Counted from the stretch's first letter, positions 36,786 to 49,799 are shown. The stretch is 64,000 nucleotides of DNA from Sequoia sempervirens (GCA_007258455.2 VDFB02000001.1:10677262-10741261); one strand, 5' to 3'. The notes: generated by a model not told the origin, from the sequence alone. A program made the numbers and translations.

Positions 36786-39700
36786 TGTTACACCCCACCC
36801 CAAATTACTAAAATTACTTTTCACTTTATGGTAATTAATGTGATGGATCATGGGATTATGAAATCTTGGAAATTACATAGTACATGATGAAATTATGTGA
36901 TGTTATGCTATTGCATTCAAATGGGATGTCGATGATTATTTAATGTCATAAATATGATGAAATATAATGAGATGTTTCTATTTCTTTAAAGAAAATGATT
37001 AATGAAAATGCAATGATATGATCTTTGATGTAATGGTTTCCAAGCTAACTACCTATTCGTTTCTTGAGTGAGATTGCAGGAAGTGATCCAAACACCTCCA
37101 AAGAGAAAGAGGGGGAGTATCACCTGGGAGAAGGGTGACGTTGTGGATTCTTTAGATACGCCATCTGGCCTAATGTTAATCAAGTATGGTTTGGTAAACC
37201 TAATAAGTTTAGAGGATGTTCTTGCATGCTTAGAGGTAAGCCAACTTGAGTTAGCCTATCTTACTACCCATTTTGTCATGTGTGGTCGTTTTAGGGTTTG
37301 TTAGTTCTCTTCCTATATATATAAAATATATATATGAGAAAATATACATATGAGTATGTCCTTGTGAGAAAATTCAACATAAGTATGCATGTATCTTCAT
37401 GCATGCATATGTTTATTCATGCCTATATTCTGCATTATTTGATAAACGTTGTTATGCGACAATTTTTATTTGGAACATATGCCACGCCACGGCGTTTTAA
37501 CCAATGTCATATTCCTTGCAAGAGTTTTTCCTTCTAATTGGTTATTATCTATATATATTATAATATTTGGGTCGACTAATATAGTCGTGGAGTCGATATG
37601 TTGGTTCAATTCCTTTTATAAAGAATGAGTTCTTTGTTAAATGTGATGGCTCGACTTGTGTACTGAGGAGCATTTATATTTTAAAGGAAGTTCGAATGTG
37701 AATATTAATGCCTTGTTTTCATTAATATCAAAATGAGTTGAGCTTTATATCAAGGCTTGTATTTTGGTTAACGACAATGATTTAATTGAATTTATTGCAT
37801 GATAGTAAGCCTTTATGCTGCGGGTTGTGTTAGGGAGAATGACATACACATGAATGTGTATTGTTTTTTTGAATGCCCTTTGGTAATGGTAAAGTCGTGA
37901 TAGAGTAATCTTTAGCGACAAAGATTCGAAAGCATTTTATATGTTTTGAAAATTTAATTAAGCCGTAGATCTCTAAAAAGGCGGCGTTCTTCACGCTTTG
38001 CTTAAAACTGAATTTACCACATAGCTTTCATACAGCTTCTTGTTTGATCTCAACCGTTATATAACTACTTTTGGAACTGATTCTTTCTCCTGAAGCTCGA
38101 GCCTTTGTTGGGCGACGTGGGAAATATTTATCCCTCCTAGAAACTATTTTGGTAACGATTTGAGTTCATTTCAAATGAATCTTATTTATATGCTTTGGAG
38201 AGATGTTTTGGGGGTTGTTCAGGAAAGGAATGAAGGCTATTATGAGTTAAATGAATTCTTTTTAAGAATCCAAAGTTCCAGAAAAATTGGGAGGGTGAAG
38301 AAAACGAAGATAATTAAGGGTAGAGAAGATTAACTACGCTGTTTGTTATTATCATTATTTGGTATTGCTCAGTCAATAAAGGAGAGAAAGAGGCGAATAG
38401 AGTCTTTTGGCTGCGAGGGTAACATTCAGATAAGAGGGGAAAAATAGATTCAAGGATTCTATTTATTGTTATTCTCCTCGGGCACGTAGAAGAAGTAAGG
38501 AATCAATTAAGCGAAGGTTCAACCAAGACTAGTACTATCAAGGAGGAATCGTCAAACAGTTTGTGCTATACAGGCATGATTCCTTTCCTTGTTGATTAAG
38601 TTCTCTTACGTTCTTGAAAGACTAAACCTAGTTCTCATATTCCTTCAAAAGAGAGCATTGAGTAAGGAAAATGCCAGTGAGCTGTTAGAGCATTGAATTG
38701 GAGATTGTTAACCTTAATAATTATCATGCAAGTGTTTTTGCTTAAGTAACTAAATCTCCGTTTGGAGGAAGATTGTTTTTGGGGAATGTTTTGGAAAGTC
38801 TTAAGTTTAGTTCGAGGGATATATACCTTTTCTTATAAAGAAACTATCTCTCTTCTTTCCTTAATGAAATGGATGTCATCTTTATAATATTTAAACCTGT
38901 CATTAAATACAAGGTCTTGCATTCAAGTCCTTGAATGGGACCATGATAAACAAATATCGAACTAAAGACTCCTTGTGTGTAGAGAATCAAACTTGATTTC
39001 TAGAAAAGGGAAACAAGAGTATAAATAACTAGGCTTAGATAGGAGCCATAGCTGCAAGGTTGTCAAAGGAGTTAAAGGATAGAACCTTTGTTATTTATGG
39101 ATAAATAAATTATGAATTGTTTTGTTTCTTGAAAAGATATCGATGTGTTGTTAGTATCTTAACCCCTCTAGGGTCTCATCTTGAGCCAAGTACTGCTTAG
39201 TAGAGGGTTTTACTGGAAGGGAAGTTCCTTAATGACCATGATTAAATTGGTCAAGATGGTGAGTAGGCAAGAGAATGTTGAGTAACTCATCACATGGGGT
39301 AAACCCTTGTATTTTGTTGATCTCGACTAGTGACGAAGCCTAGACCTGAGGGTTACATCATGTAACACAGGGGTTCAAGAAAAGTTTAAGGCTAAACCAA
39401 CTCAATCGAGTTATGACTAGGAAGTCAAGTTCTATAGAGTAAAAGTCTATTTATGCTTAGCCATTCGATGAATCAAAGTTCAAAACATCTTAGGATGGAA
39501 TCTTCTAAAAGACCATGTGTATAACCTTACAATGGCATAATGTCATCAATATTGCTTAAGATTCCTAAGAATTGGTGAGAAGGTAAAACCTTTTGTTCAT
39601 GAAAGAGTTTGAATTTGAGGCAATAGCCTAGACCCTAGAGGTTACAAATGTGTGACCAGGGAATTCAATGCCCAAGGTATTCTTTTACCAAACCAACTAT

Positions 39701-41307
39701 ATTTCAAACTTAGTGAACAAGCATTTATGTTATACGAATTATTTCAAGATGAGACCAGTTGGTCTATGTTTGTGTTTATCCTCAATTAACAAGATTTCTC
39801 TAAAATGTATGAAGGATTGAAAACTAAAAGGAAGTTATATTGTTGATGGAGATCTAACCCTTTATAAATAGACTTTGTCAAAATAATATTCATTCCACAT
39901 TATGACTAGGAAGGTCAAGAAGATATTGATTCGTGACAAGAATTGCTTAAATAATTACATCAAGAGTAGTTGCTCTCAAGGGTTAGGGTTAAGACTCGAG
40001 CAAGTGGATGTAGCCAAGACCTAGGAAGTTACTCAAGAGTAACTCGGGTGTTTGAGTTAGAAATAACCAACGACCTAGATGAGTTATTCACTTAATAAAT
40101 CTTCACTCTCTAAGGAATGAATCTATAATAAAGCTAATTCATTGAACATTTGAGACTATAAAAAGAAGAAGGAATCTTCAACTTAAGATTAATATTAATT
40201 AAATCATATATGCTAAAAATTGTTAGTATTTTCAGTTTGTGACTAGTGAAATAAGTCGATGGACATAAGTCATCAATAATAATTGTATGTGCTTAGATTA
40301 GGAGATCAAACATTCTCATGGTTAATGCTAAGGACTTTAATAAGTGGTAGTTGCCTAGTCCCAAGCAGTTACGAGATCGTAACTTGGGTATTCAAATCAG
40401 AAAATTAATTTAGTTTGGTTGTTACTGACTTAGTAAAAAGACTTGAATGAGTGGTAGTTGCCAAGGTAATGCGGGGGTTCGAGAATGGTCTAACACCTTA
40501 TCAACCTAGTTGAGTTATGTTTAGAAAGACAAGTTATGTACTATTATAAATCTTTGTGATTGTTTGTGGGGTGGAATAATTTGTTCCAATATACCCTTGG
40601 TCAGGAAAGGTGTTCCAAGTCGAGTAGGGTGGGTGGATATATGACTTCACTCTTAGCAGGGATTGTATCTATGATACAAATACTATGGCCATAGTGAGTG
40701 CATTTTTCTCTACATGCACTTGTCGGTTCACTGTGACCTAAATACTTATCTAGTTAGATATTTCGTACATAGTTGGAGGGTATCCATAGTTGTGCGACGA
40801 TATTAGATAAGTAGGGCACAACACCAGAGCTCAAATGGAAGATCTAAGGGGGTTCCCAACTAATCCATTCATTGAAGGGCAAGGCCACTTCCAGTTAGGA
40901 AGGTGTGCAGGGGATTGCTTAAGTCTGTGGTTGGAGGTAAAGCACCCAGGTGATGCTCTCCCTCTTGCAGATGACATGTTGAGTCTTGGAAGATAGAAAG
41001 AATCCAAATGTGGGATCTCTAACCTTAATCTAGTAAGCTATTGATTTAGCTTAATAGATGTAATCATTTTATTGAAATACGTAAGTGATAGATGTTTGTT
41101 TTTTTTAGTTAGAAAATATTGTGTAAATGCGTTGTTATATCTTTATGACAACAGTTATGCCGGAGCATGTTCCATATTTAAAGAAAATTAAAAAGAAAAA
41201 AGAAAAAAAATTGGACCTCTTTTCATCTATTTTTTGATAATGTTTTTAATTATTTACTATTTGGTGAATAATTCATGATAACTCTTTGTAAGGAGTAGAT
41301 TGTTACA
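36786..41307 (+). repeat. Solo LTR (copy 2), 4522 bp
   Basis: TGTTACACCCC at 36786 to TTGTTACA at 41307, flanked by CAAAT at 36781-36785 and 41308-41312. The palindromic modules are kept; the fourth core reads GTTACGAGATCGTAAC, a perfect inverted repeat where copy 1 has one mismatch. Confidence 0.85.
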
Positions 41308-41312
41308 CAAAT

Positions 41313-43100
41313 TCTAAACGTTCTTTGTTGTTCCTAAAGCTTGCACGACCCTGTATGATCAATTTTTTATTTCTAATCATGTGTAGATGATATTTCTCTT
41401 AATCTACTTTAATTTGGTGGTGATTTCATTTGATAGGGTTGAGTTTAGAGCAAGATATCTTGATTTTAATAAAAATAGTTTTATAAGCCTAGGCAATGAG
41501 GGTTTTGAGTAAGAAAATGGTATAACTCCTACTTCTACCAGTAGAAATGGCTATAACTTGATGAAATGGAAGAATATGGACTAAATTTTTTTCCCAGAAG
41601 TTTGTAAAGGAAGGAGATGGAGTCTTATGTAATATTGATGATGCCCTAGGTTGTCTTCTTCATGGTTTATGCATTGAAAGAGTCATAGGAGTTGAAGTTT
41701 GAAATAAAACCATTGGAGGAAGGTTGGTAAGGGTTGAGATAGCATAAAAAATTCCCACATATCATGTTTGAATGATCAAAACCGGTGTTCAAGGTATAGA
41801 GTTGTACGAACCAATACACCCCTATTCATGCAAGCCTAATTAGACCTAGTCTCAAAATAGGGTAGTCAATTTTAAGGCCCTGTGTTACAAAAAAACCACC
41901 CCTAATTTCCACATATGTTTAAAGCCTTCCAAATGGGTATTTTAAATAGGTTTTAGATTGTGGTTTGGAGCTATCCTCTACAAGTTATGACCAAAAAATG
42001 GTGAATTTCTGCTCTTTTAAGCCTATGGTCAAATGTAGTAGCAAATTTTTTGAGGGGTTTGATCCAAAGAAATCATGCCTATACTCTTGATATGTTATAA
42101 AATGGCCAAAAGGTTATCTAGAGAAATGATTGGTTTGTGGGTTTGAGATCTGGTTTGCAAATTGTGTTAGAAAATGCTTGTTTGGAGTGTTATAAGAAGA
42201 ATAGGAGAATTTGTGAGAAAACCCATCAAATGAGGGTTTAAAGTTTGAAAGCTTGATATGTTTGAGTTAAGTTTGAGTTGATTTGTGTGTCTTCCTCCTT
42301 GTTTTGCATCCCTCTTTAAAGATTAAAAATTGTTATATAACAAGTTTGGGATGAAACTAGTTAATTACAATATCAAAAAATATACCTAGAGTTGGAAATA
42401 CGAAACCCTTGGGCTTCTTGAAATATTTTCTTCTCTTCTATCTATATCGCTACTCCCCTAACATTTCATCCTCCCCTTTGAATGATCTAATTTTTGGCCC
42501 AAAATACCCCAATGTGAGTAGCCTAGGGTTTCTTAGTGTAAACCTTGCATGCAATCCCAAAGATATGCAGACACCAATATATTTACAACGACACCCATAC
42601 ATCTACATTGTGATTTTCATCATTTGAATACCCTAAATATTTCTCAATCATGTCATTTACACTTTGAGAGGAATACAGAGCCATATTCATTCAATATGCA
42701 ATAATTTTGGTTATTAAAACCACCCATGCAAGATGGGAGAGTAGTGGAATGGTCAGTTGAGCCTTGGTGTTATTTTCTAAGTGATTTGGTGTTTGGTGAG
42801 GGTCCAAGCCTAGGAGGGACCTCGGGAAATATATTTAAGTACATGATTTATGGTAGTATAAAGTGGCATATAACATGGAAGAGAAAATAAAGTGACAATT
42901 CCTTACAAGTCCCCAAGGTCTTATGTGATGTAGGTTTTGGGGGTCAAGCCTAGGGAGGAAACATGAAATGAGAACTAGGGAAGAATGGGGATTGGAACTT
43001 GAGGGGGAACTAGAATACATGAGGAAGGGTCAAGGTATAAGGATGGGAAATGAACTAGAACCGAGAATTATAGGGATGGGAAGGAGGAAGAGCAAGGGCT
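41313..43100. other. Unannotated stretch (copy 2 of 28,033-29,819)
   Basis: Same sequence as in copy 1 with scattered changes; no gene recognised. Confidence 0.4.
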
Positions 43101-44390
43101 TAGTATGTGCAGGATCATGGGGGTCCAAACTAGGCCTCTAAGTAGCGATGAAAATTCAAAAAATCAGAGTTAGGCAAATTGACATAAAAATTTGAATAGG
43201 TTATTAACATAATTTGAAAAATATGTAAGAACAAAAGTTGTAGCAAATTGAATGTAATTTCTAGGTTACTAGTCCTTTTTTTGAAAAAACAAATTTATTT
43301 TGAGAAAATTTGAAATTTCAATGCAGTGGTACTAAAATTTTCAGGAAAAAGATAAGAAGCAGGTGTATGTCTGACCACCCTAAGTACAAGAAAATTTTTT
43401 TAAAATAAAATTCTGAATTTTTCAATATAAGGACACATGCCTAGATGTGCCAAAAAAAAATTTGTATTTTTTTTTCCATGTAAATAATTAGTTATGATTT
43501 TTTTATTAGAACTTTTCAGAATTATTAAAACATCTCTGTCTGACCACCATAACTTGGTAAAAAAATTATGAAATTCATTTTTTTTTATCCTATAGTATGT
43601 GAAGCATAGAATGTGGTGCATCTTGTAGATTCAAAAAATCTTAAGTAGTTTGAAAGTTATAGAATTTTTTCAATCAACCTATAAATCAAGACTTTAGACA
43701 TAATGTAGGTAGAAAATCAATAATAATTATTTATTAAATTCAAAATAAGACAAAATTTATATTGGCGGAAAGGTGACAATTTTTTCTATAAACCCTTTTC
43801 ATTTGATGAAATTTGGATTAAAAAAAATTCATCAGCCAAAAGGGCGAACTTCGGAAAACTAAGCAAATTTTTCAAAACACGTTTTTTAGGTTGACTTTCC
43901 AGGTCAAGCAATCTCAAACCAAATCCTAAGCCAATATCTGTTTTAGTTTGGTAATACCAAACCGAAATGGATATCCATTTTTTTTCAAAACGGATATCCG
44001 TTTTGGAAAGCAGGAACCCATTTTTTTGAAAATCAAAACAGATATCTATTTTGAAGACCTAAAAAACCCTCTTTAGTAAAATGGGCATAACTTTTGCATT
44101 TCTTATCAAAATTTTGACCTTTTACATGCGTTGGAAAGGTGATTAAGAGCTATATGCAATGGAATAGGCTATTTTTCTATATTATACACAATAAAATAAT
44201 TATAATCATTTTAACTTCATATTTATTTTTGAAACATCAAATGCTCACTACTTTCACATGCAAAGTCTTTTTTTCATGACTTTTTTGTAACACTCATCTC
44301 GAAATACTTGAAACATTATAAATATTAATGAATAATGAAATATTTATATTTTTTTAGCAAGGAGATGAAAAAATCTTCATAAATCATCAT
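43101..44390 (+). repeat. Unit U (haplotype copy 2), left arm of a large inverted repeat
   Basis: Carries AAATGGATATCCATTT (43965-43980) and the perfect palindrome CAAAACGGATATCCGTTTTG (43986-44005), then a segment missing from copy 1. From 43.98 kb on it is repeated in reverse at 47.47-47.86 kb. Confidence 0.75.
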
Positions 44391-45361
44391 ATCTCTCTAT
44401 CCCTTTCTCCACATCTCTATATATTACTGTGTCTCCCCTTAAGCTCTAGATATATCCCTCCCTCCTATCTTCTCTCTTTGTCCCTCTTTATACCTATATT
44501 TCTCACTCTCTCTCCCCTTGAGCTCTAGACCTATCTTTCTACCTCTATCTCCATCCTTTCACTCTCTCTCTACCTCTCTCTCTCAGGTCCCTCACATTCC
44601 CTCTCCCTCTCTCTCTCCATCTCCCTCACTCTCCATCTCCCCTCTCCATCTCTCTCTATCTCTCACTCCCTTTGAAGTCTCTCTTCCTCTTAAGTCTCTC
44701 TCTCAGGTCTCTCTGACTCCCTCTCTCCCTCCTAGGTCTCTCTCTAAGGTCTCCCACTCCCTCTCTCTTTGTTCTCTCCCACTCCCCCTCTCTCTCTCAA
44801 TCTCTCACTCACACTCACACTCTCTCCCTCTCAAGTCTCTCTCTCTCCCTCTCCCTCCCTCTATATCCCTCTCTCCCTCTCAAATCTCTCTCCCTCCCTC
44901 CTTCTATCTCTCTCCCTCTCTCCCTTTCAACTCTCTCTCTCTAGTCCCTACCACTCCCTCCATATCCCTCTCTCCCTCTCTCTTTCCATCTCTCTGAATT
45001 CTCTCTCCCTCTTAGGTCTCTCTCTCCCACTCTCTCTCGTCTCTCCCTCCCTGTCTCCCTCTCAAGTCCCTCTCCCTCCCTCCCTCTATTTCTTTCTCTC
45101 CCTCTCAAGTCTCCCTCCCTCCCTCTCTCTCTTAGGCATCTCCCACTCCCTCCTCTCTCTCCCTCTCTCTCTTTCTCTCTCGGGTCTCTCCCACTCCCTC
45201 TCTCTTCTCTCATATCTCTCTCTTACACACACACACTCTCTCTCTCTCATAGATACCTCCCACTCCCTCTCCATATCCCTCTCTCCCTCCCTCTCTCTAC
45301 CTCTCTTTGAAGTCTCTATATCTCTCTTAGGTCTATCCCACTCCCTCTCAGGTCTCTCCCA

Positions 45362-45395
<34 letters not shown>

Positions 45396-45671
45396 CTCAC
45401 ACACTCACACTCTCAAGTTCTTTTCTTTCCTCCCTCTCTCTCCCTCCCTCTCCCTCCCTCTTAAATTCCTCTCTCTCCTTCTCCCTCCCTCTATCTCTCT
45501 ACTCACCCCTCTCTCTCCCTCCCTCAAGTCTCTTTGTCTCCTCTCTTTAGGGTCTCTCTCTCCCTCTCTGTCTTCTCTCTTCTCTTCCCTCCCCTCCTCT
45601 ATCTCTCCCTCCCTTTGAATCCCCTCCTCTCTCTCTCTCTTCTCTCTCTCTTCTTCTCTCTTCTCTTCTCT

Positions 45672-45703
<32 letters not shown>

Positions 45704-46285
45704 CTTCTCTCCCTCCTTTTTGTAGGTCTCCCACTGCCCCTCTCTCTCTCACTCACTCACTCACTTTCCACCTCCCTATCAGGTTTCTATCTCTCGCACT
45801 CCCTCTCTATCAGGTGTCTTCTTCCCACCCTAACTAGATAAATCTTCTTCTTCTTTCGTTCTTCCCTCTCCTCCTCTATCTCCCTTCTCTCCTTCCTCTC
45901 ATATCTATCTTCTCTCCTCGCTTCTATCTTCTTCTCTCCTTCATCTTCTCCTCTCTCCCTCCTCCTCCCTTTGAAGTCACTGCCTCCTCTTATTCTCTCT
46001 CTCTCCATCCTTTCCTCTCCTCTCCTCACCACTCACTTTTCACCTTCCTCCTCAGGTTCCTCTCTCCCACCCCTCTCTCCCTCAGTGTCCCCTTCCAATC
46101 TCTATCCAGATAACCCTCTCCTGGTGTTTCCTCCCACCCTAACTAGATAACTCTATATCTCCCTCTTCTTCTCCTTCTCTCTCCACTCTCTCCTCACTTC
46201 TCCCTCCCTCTCCTCCATTTTCCATCCATCTCTCCCTTATCTCTCTCATTAACTTCTCCCTCCCTCCTCTCTCTCCCCCTCAAGT
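44391..46285. repeat. Polypyrimidine tract, 1.9 kb
   Basis: Nearly pure C/T on the plus strand, made of (CT)n, CTCCCTCCCTC and (T)CAAGTCTCTC words, with a short (CA)n near 45,223. The long Ser/Leu/Pro open frames here (44518-44997, 44769-45464) and Arg/Glu frames on the other strand come from low complexity. Confidence 0.92.
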
Positions 46286-47465
46286 AACTCTGAGATGGGG
46301 AGAGAGAGATAACCTAAGAGGGATATGAAGAGATAGAGAGAGACCTTGAGAGAGTGGGAGAGACCTAAGAGAGAGATGGAGAGTGTAAGTGAGAGAGAGT
46401 GAGGAGAGAGATACATGAGAGATAAGAGAGAGGGAGTGGGAGAGAGGGAGGGAAGAGACCTAAGAGAGATAGAATTCAAGAAGGAGAGAGACTTAAAAAG
46501 GGAGGGGGGAGAGGGAGAGGGAGATGGAAAGGGAGGGGAGTATGAGGGACTTGAGAGTGAGAAAGAGAGAGAGTTTGGAAGGGAGAGAGGAGAGAGGGTA
46601 GAGAGAGACCTAAGATGGATATGGGAGATGGAGAGAGAGTGTGTGTGTGTGTGTGAGAGAGAGACCTAAGAGGGAGAGATACTTCGAAGGGATGGAGAGA
46701 GAGAGTGTGAGGGGGAGAGGGAGAGGGAGAGGGAGAGTGAGAGGGAGATGGAGAGGGAGATGGAGAGGGAGTGTTATGGACCAAAGAGAGAGACCTGAGA
46801 GGAAAATGGATGGTGAGAGAGATAGGGAGAGAGAGAGAGAGAAAGATAGACTTGAGGGGGAGATGGAGAGTGTGTGTGTGTGAGAGAGAAATACTTGAGA
46901 GAGAGATACTTGAGAGGGAAAGAGTGAGATAGAGGGAGGGAGAGGGAGAGAAATTTAAGAGGGAGAGAGAGAGAGAGTGGGAGAGAGAGATACTTGAGAG
47001 GGAGAGAGTGTGACTATGAGTGAGACATTGAGAGAGAGAGAGAGGGAGTGGGAGAGACTTGAGAGAGAGAGAGACCTAAGAGGGGGAGAGGGAGTGGGAA
47101 AGACTTGAGAGAGAGACCTAAGAAGGAGAGAGACTTAAGAGGAAGAGATACTTCAAAGGGAGGGAGAGAGAGAGAGGGAGAGGGGAGAGGGAGAGGGAGA
47201 GGGAGATGGAGATGGAGAGGGATAAAGAGAGAGAGGGAGATGGAGTCAGAGGGACCTGAGAGAGAGAGGGAGTGAAAGAGAGAGAGAAGGAAGGAAGGAT
47301 GGAGAGAGAGGTAGAGAGATATGTCTAGAGCTCAAGGAGAGGGAATGAGAATGATAGGTATAAAAGAGGATAAAGAGAGAAAAAAGGAGGGAGGGATAGG
47401 TCTAGAGCTTAAGGGGAGACATAGTGATATATAGAGAGGTAGAAAAAGGGATAGAGAGATATGCT
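46286..47465. repeat. Polypurine tract, 1.2 kb
   Basis: The strand bias switches abruptly at about 46,285-46,295 to nearly pure A/G, with (GT)n near 46,640 and 46,870. The end part mirrors 44.39-44.7 kb in reverse complement, for example AGAGCTCAAGGAGAGGGA near 47,330. Confidence 0.92.
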
Positions 47466-48000
47466 GATTTATGAAAATTGGTTCATCTCTTTGCTACAAA
47501 AAATATAAATATTTCATTATTCATTACTTTTTCTAATGTTTCAAGTATTTTGAGATGAGTGTTACAAATTAATCATGAAAAAAAGACTTTGCATGTGAAA
47601 TTAGTGAGCATTTGATGTTTCAAAAATGAAATATGAATTTAAAATGATTATAAATATTTTTTGGTGTATAATATAGAAACACCACCTATTCCATTTCGTA
47701 GATTTCTCAATCGCCTTTCCAATGCCTATAAAAAGTTAAAATTTTGATAAGAAATGCAAAAGTTATGCCCATTTTACTAAAGAGGGTTTTTTAGGTTTTC
47801 AAAACGGTTTTCCGTTTTGTTTTTCAAAAAAATGGGTTCCCGCTTTCCAAAATGGATATTGTACCCAAGCCTACAAAAATTCAAAGGCATGAATTCTGCA
47901 TTTTTGGACGTGTTAAAAATGCCTTTTTTTTCCATTGCCACTTTTTGGACCCCCATGATCTTGCACATACCCGGCTATGTCATTATAGGGAAAACTTGGC
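47466..48000 (-). repeat. Unit U, inverted copy (right arm)
   Basis: Reverse complement of 43.98-44.39 kb, with the palindromic word AAAACGGTTTTCCGTTTT at 47801-47818, followed by a jump to the ATGATCTTGCACATACCC block (about 47,955) that matches the start of U. The middle of U is deleted here. Confidence 0.7.
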
Positions 48001-48096
48001 AATTGGAGTTATCACCAATATCTACGGTTCCCTTGGAGGTCTGGGCTCTAGGGGTGATATGAGGCAAGAGTTAGGATTCTAAGGTTCATAGGAACT

Positions 48097-48900
48097 TTTT
48101 ACACCCCAATTGTGTATTTATTATTTACTATTACTATGTAGGGTAAATGTGAATGTAATTTGAATTCTGAAAGAGAATAAAATGTGCTTGCACTTTGTTA
48201 TCAATGATTTATGAATAAATGTGATTTCATTTAATGATATGTGAAGAAATGCATATATGTGAAATGGGTAGTTATTGAATTAGATATTCTAACTATGGAG
48301 ATATATTATGTGAAAAAATATTTTGTTGAACAACTGACTTCTGTGGGAATGTGTTAGTTGATGCAAGTATATGTTCAATCCTCCACCCGTGCAAGGGGAA
48401 GTATCACTCAGGAGAAGATCTTGGTCAGGTAACTAGTAACGTAACCTATCTAAGCTTACACACACTCATAGTAGAATGGTTGAGTCAAGTTATTGTGTTG
48501 GAAATTGGTAAGTCATTCTTAATATGTGTGTTTGCATTAGTAAGGGTCTTGATTACTATTGAATGCATGCTTAGGTGATGCTTAAATCTGTTAGAGCTTA
48601 TAAGTTCTTCCTTATATTATTATTCTCGTATTGATGAGTTGAACACACGTAGAATGTATGTATATGTATACATATGCATGTTGACAATAGTCCACACACA
48701 TGAAGGAACATGTACATGAGAGTACATAGGTAGACATACCTATGCATGCTTATGAATGAGTCACTTGTAAGCATGGAGCTATTGAATGGTAAATACAACA
48801 TGAATGTGTATATGTATAAATACATCACACGTTTGTTCCCTATCAACACAATAGTAATTGTGTATTTTCTTGGTGTGCAATCGAATGTGTTGTGTCACCA
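48097..48900 (+). repeat. Start of a large LTR related to the solo LTR
   Basis: TTTTTACACCCC at about 48,090 resembles TGTTACACCCC at 23,480. The block at 48393-48416 (AAGGGGAAGTATCACTCAGG) corresponds to 23803-23822. Overall similarity is low, so this is a relative, not a recent copy. Confidence 0.5.
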
Positions 48901-49328
48901 AAAAGTGTATGCTTAGCTTGATTTTAGAATAATTGATGATAAATTTGACCTAATGAGGCCTTGATTTAGTGTTGTGAGGTGTTTTACACATCCACACTAG
49001 GTCTTGAACCCTTGTAAATTGAATAAAATACATTTATTGATGTCTTGCAAGAGTGTTGTAAGGTGTTGTAACACATCTTCACACTTTTCTAGGACCATAA
49101 TGTTATAATTCACCTAAATAACCTTACCAAGACCTATTTCAAAGTGTTGTAAAGTCTTGTAACAAACTTTCACACTTCCCTAGGATTTTCAGCAATATTT
49201 ACACATTTCTTATGCTTTAAATGGCCCCTTTATGCACTTACCAGCCTTAATTAAGTGTATTGTTGAAGAACTCGATAAAAAAAAATTAATATATCTTAAT
49301 CTCTGACATCCACACAAAATTTCCCAAG

Positions 49329-49362
49329 TGGACTAAGTCACCACCTTGGGCGACTTAGTCCC
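49329..49362 (+). repeat. 34-nt inverted repeat, site 6
   Basis: Arm TGGACTAAGTCACC, loop ACCTTG, arm GGCGACTTAGTCCC. The core AAGTC/GACTT replaces CATTC/GAATG of the other elements in both arms. Confidence 0.85.
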
Positions 49363-49470
49363 ATGTGGCACAAAAATCAAAATTAATTCAAATTTCTTTC
49401 GGGTTTTCACTCTTTAAGACCTAAGTTTAGCTTGTGATGAGGTATTTTCAGGTATTAAGGTATAATTGTG

Positions 49471-49480
49471 TATAAATATA
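49471..49480 (+). promoter_or_regulatory. TATA box of the hairpin leader
   Basis: TATAAATATA, 109 bp downstream of the end of the hairpin at 49329-49362. Confidence 0.5.
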
Positions 49481-49664
49481 GGGTTTTCCCTCTTATTTTA
49501 CAAGAACTCATCCTGAATTCATAACTCATCATCATTCATCATGTTCTCAAGTCAAGCAATCTAGGGTTTTGTCATTGCAAGTCATCAAGATAGCTCCCAA
49601 GGACATTCAAAGGAAGATTATTCATGTATTGCTGCAGAAATTCAAGATCAAACATCATGGAAAG

Positions 49665-49799
49665 GTATTAAATCCATTGTTACATTCTTCATTACATTCT
49701 TTCTTCACTTGGTTTAATTACCTAAAAAGGGGTTTGACTAAGGCAAACCCCCATGCCCTAATATCCAACATTTCTTCTTCTCTTCTTGTGTGTTTGCAG
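49665..49799 (+). other. Candidate leader intron (135 bp)
   Basis: Donor AAAG|GTATTA, pyrimidine-rich run CTTCTTCTCTTCTTG and acceptor TTTGCAG. The matching leader at 60733-60878 has AAG|GTATTC and TTTGTAG in the same places, and the conserved TTTAATTACC block lies inside both. Confidence 0.4.

Larger units (their letters stand above)
31690..44889. repeat. Second copy of 18,367-31,589 (likely unmerged haplotype)
   Basis: Same order and direction as 18,367-31,589 with an offset of 13,323 at the start and about 13,300 at the end. The first 1.9 kb are identical by eye; after about 20,257/33,580 substitutions and small indels appear at a few percent. The copy ends and starts exactly at the N gap in low-complexity DNA, so an assembly duplication is more likely than a tandem duplication. 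Confidence 0.85.

Noticed and set aside
18367..44889. A true 13-kb tandem segmental duplication
   Set aside because: Copy boundaries coincide with the N gap; unmerged haplotypes or contig overlap explains it better, though not proven.
44518..45464. Long Ser/Leu/Pro-rich open frames in the CT tract, and Arg/Glu frames on the other strand
   Set aside because: They follow from (CT)n/(GA)n sequence, which rarely makes stops; no start context or family match.
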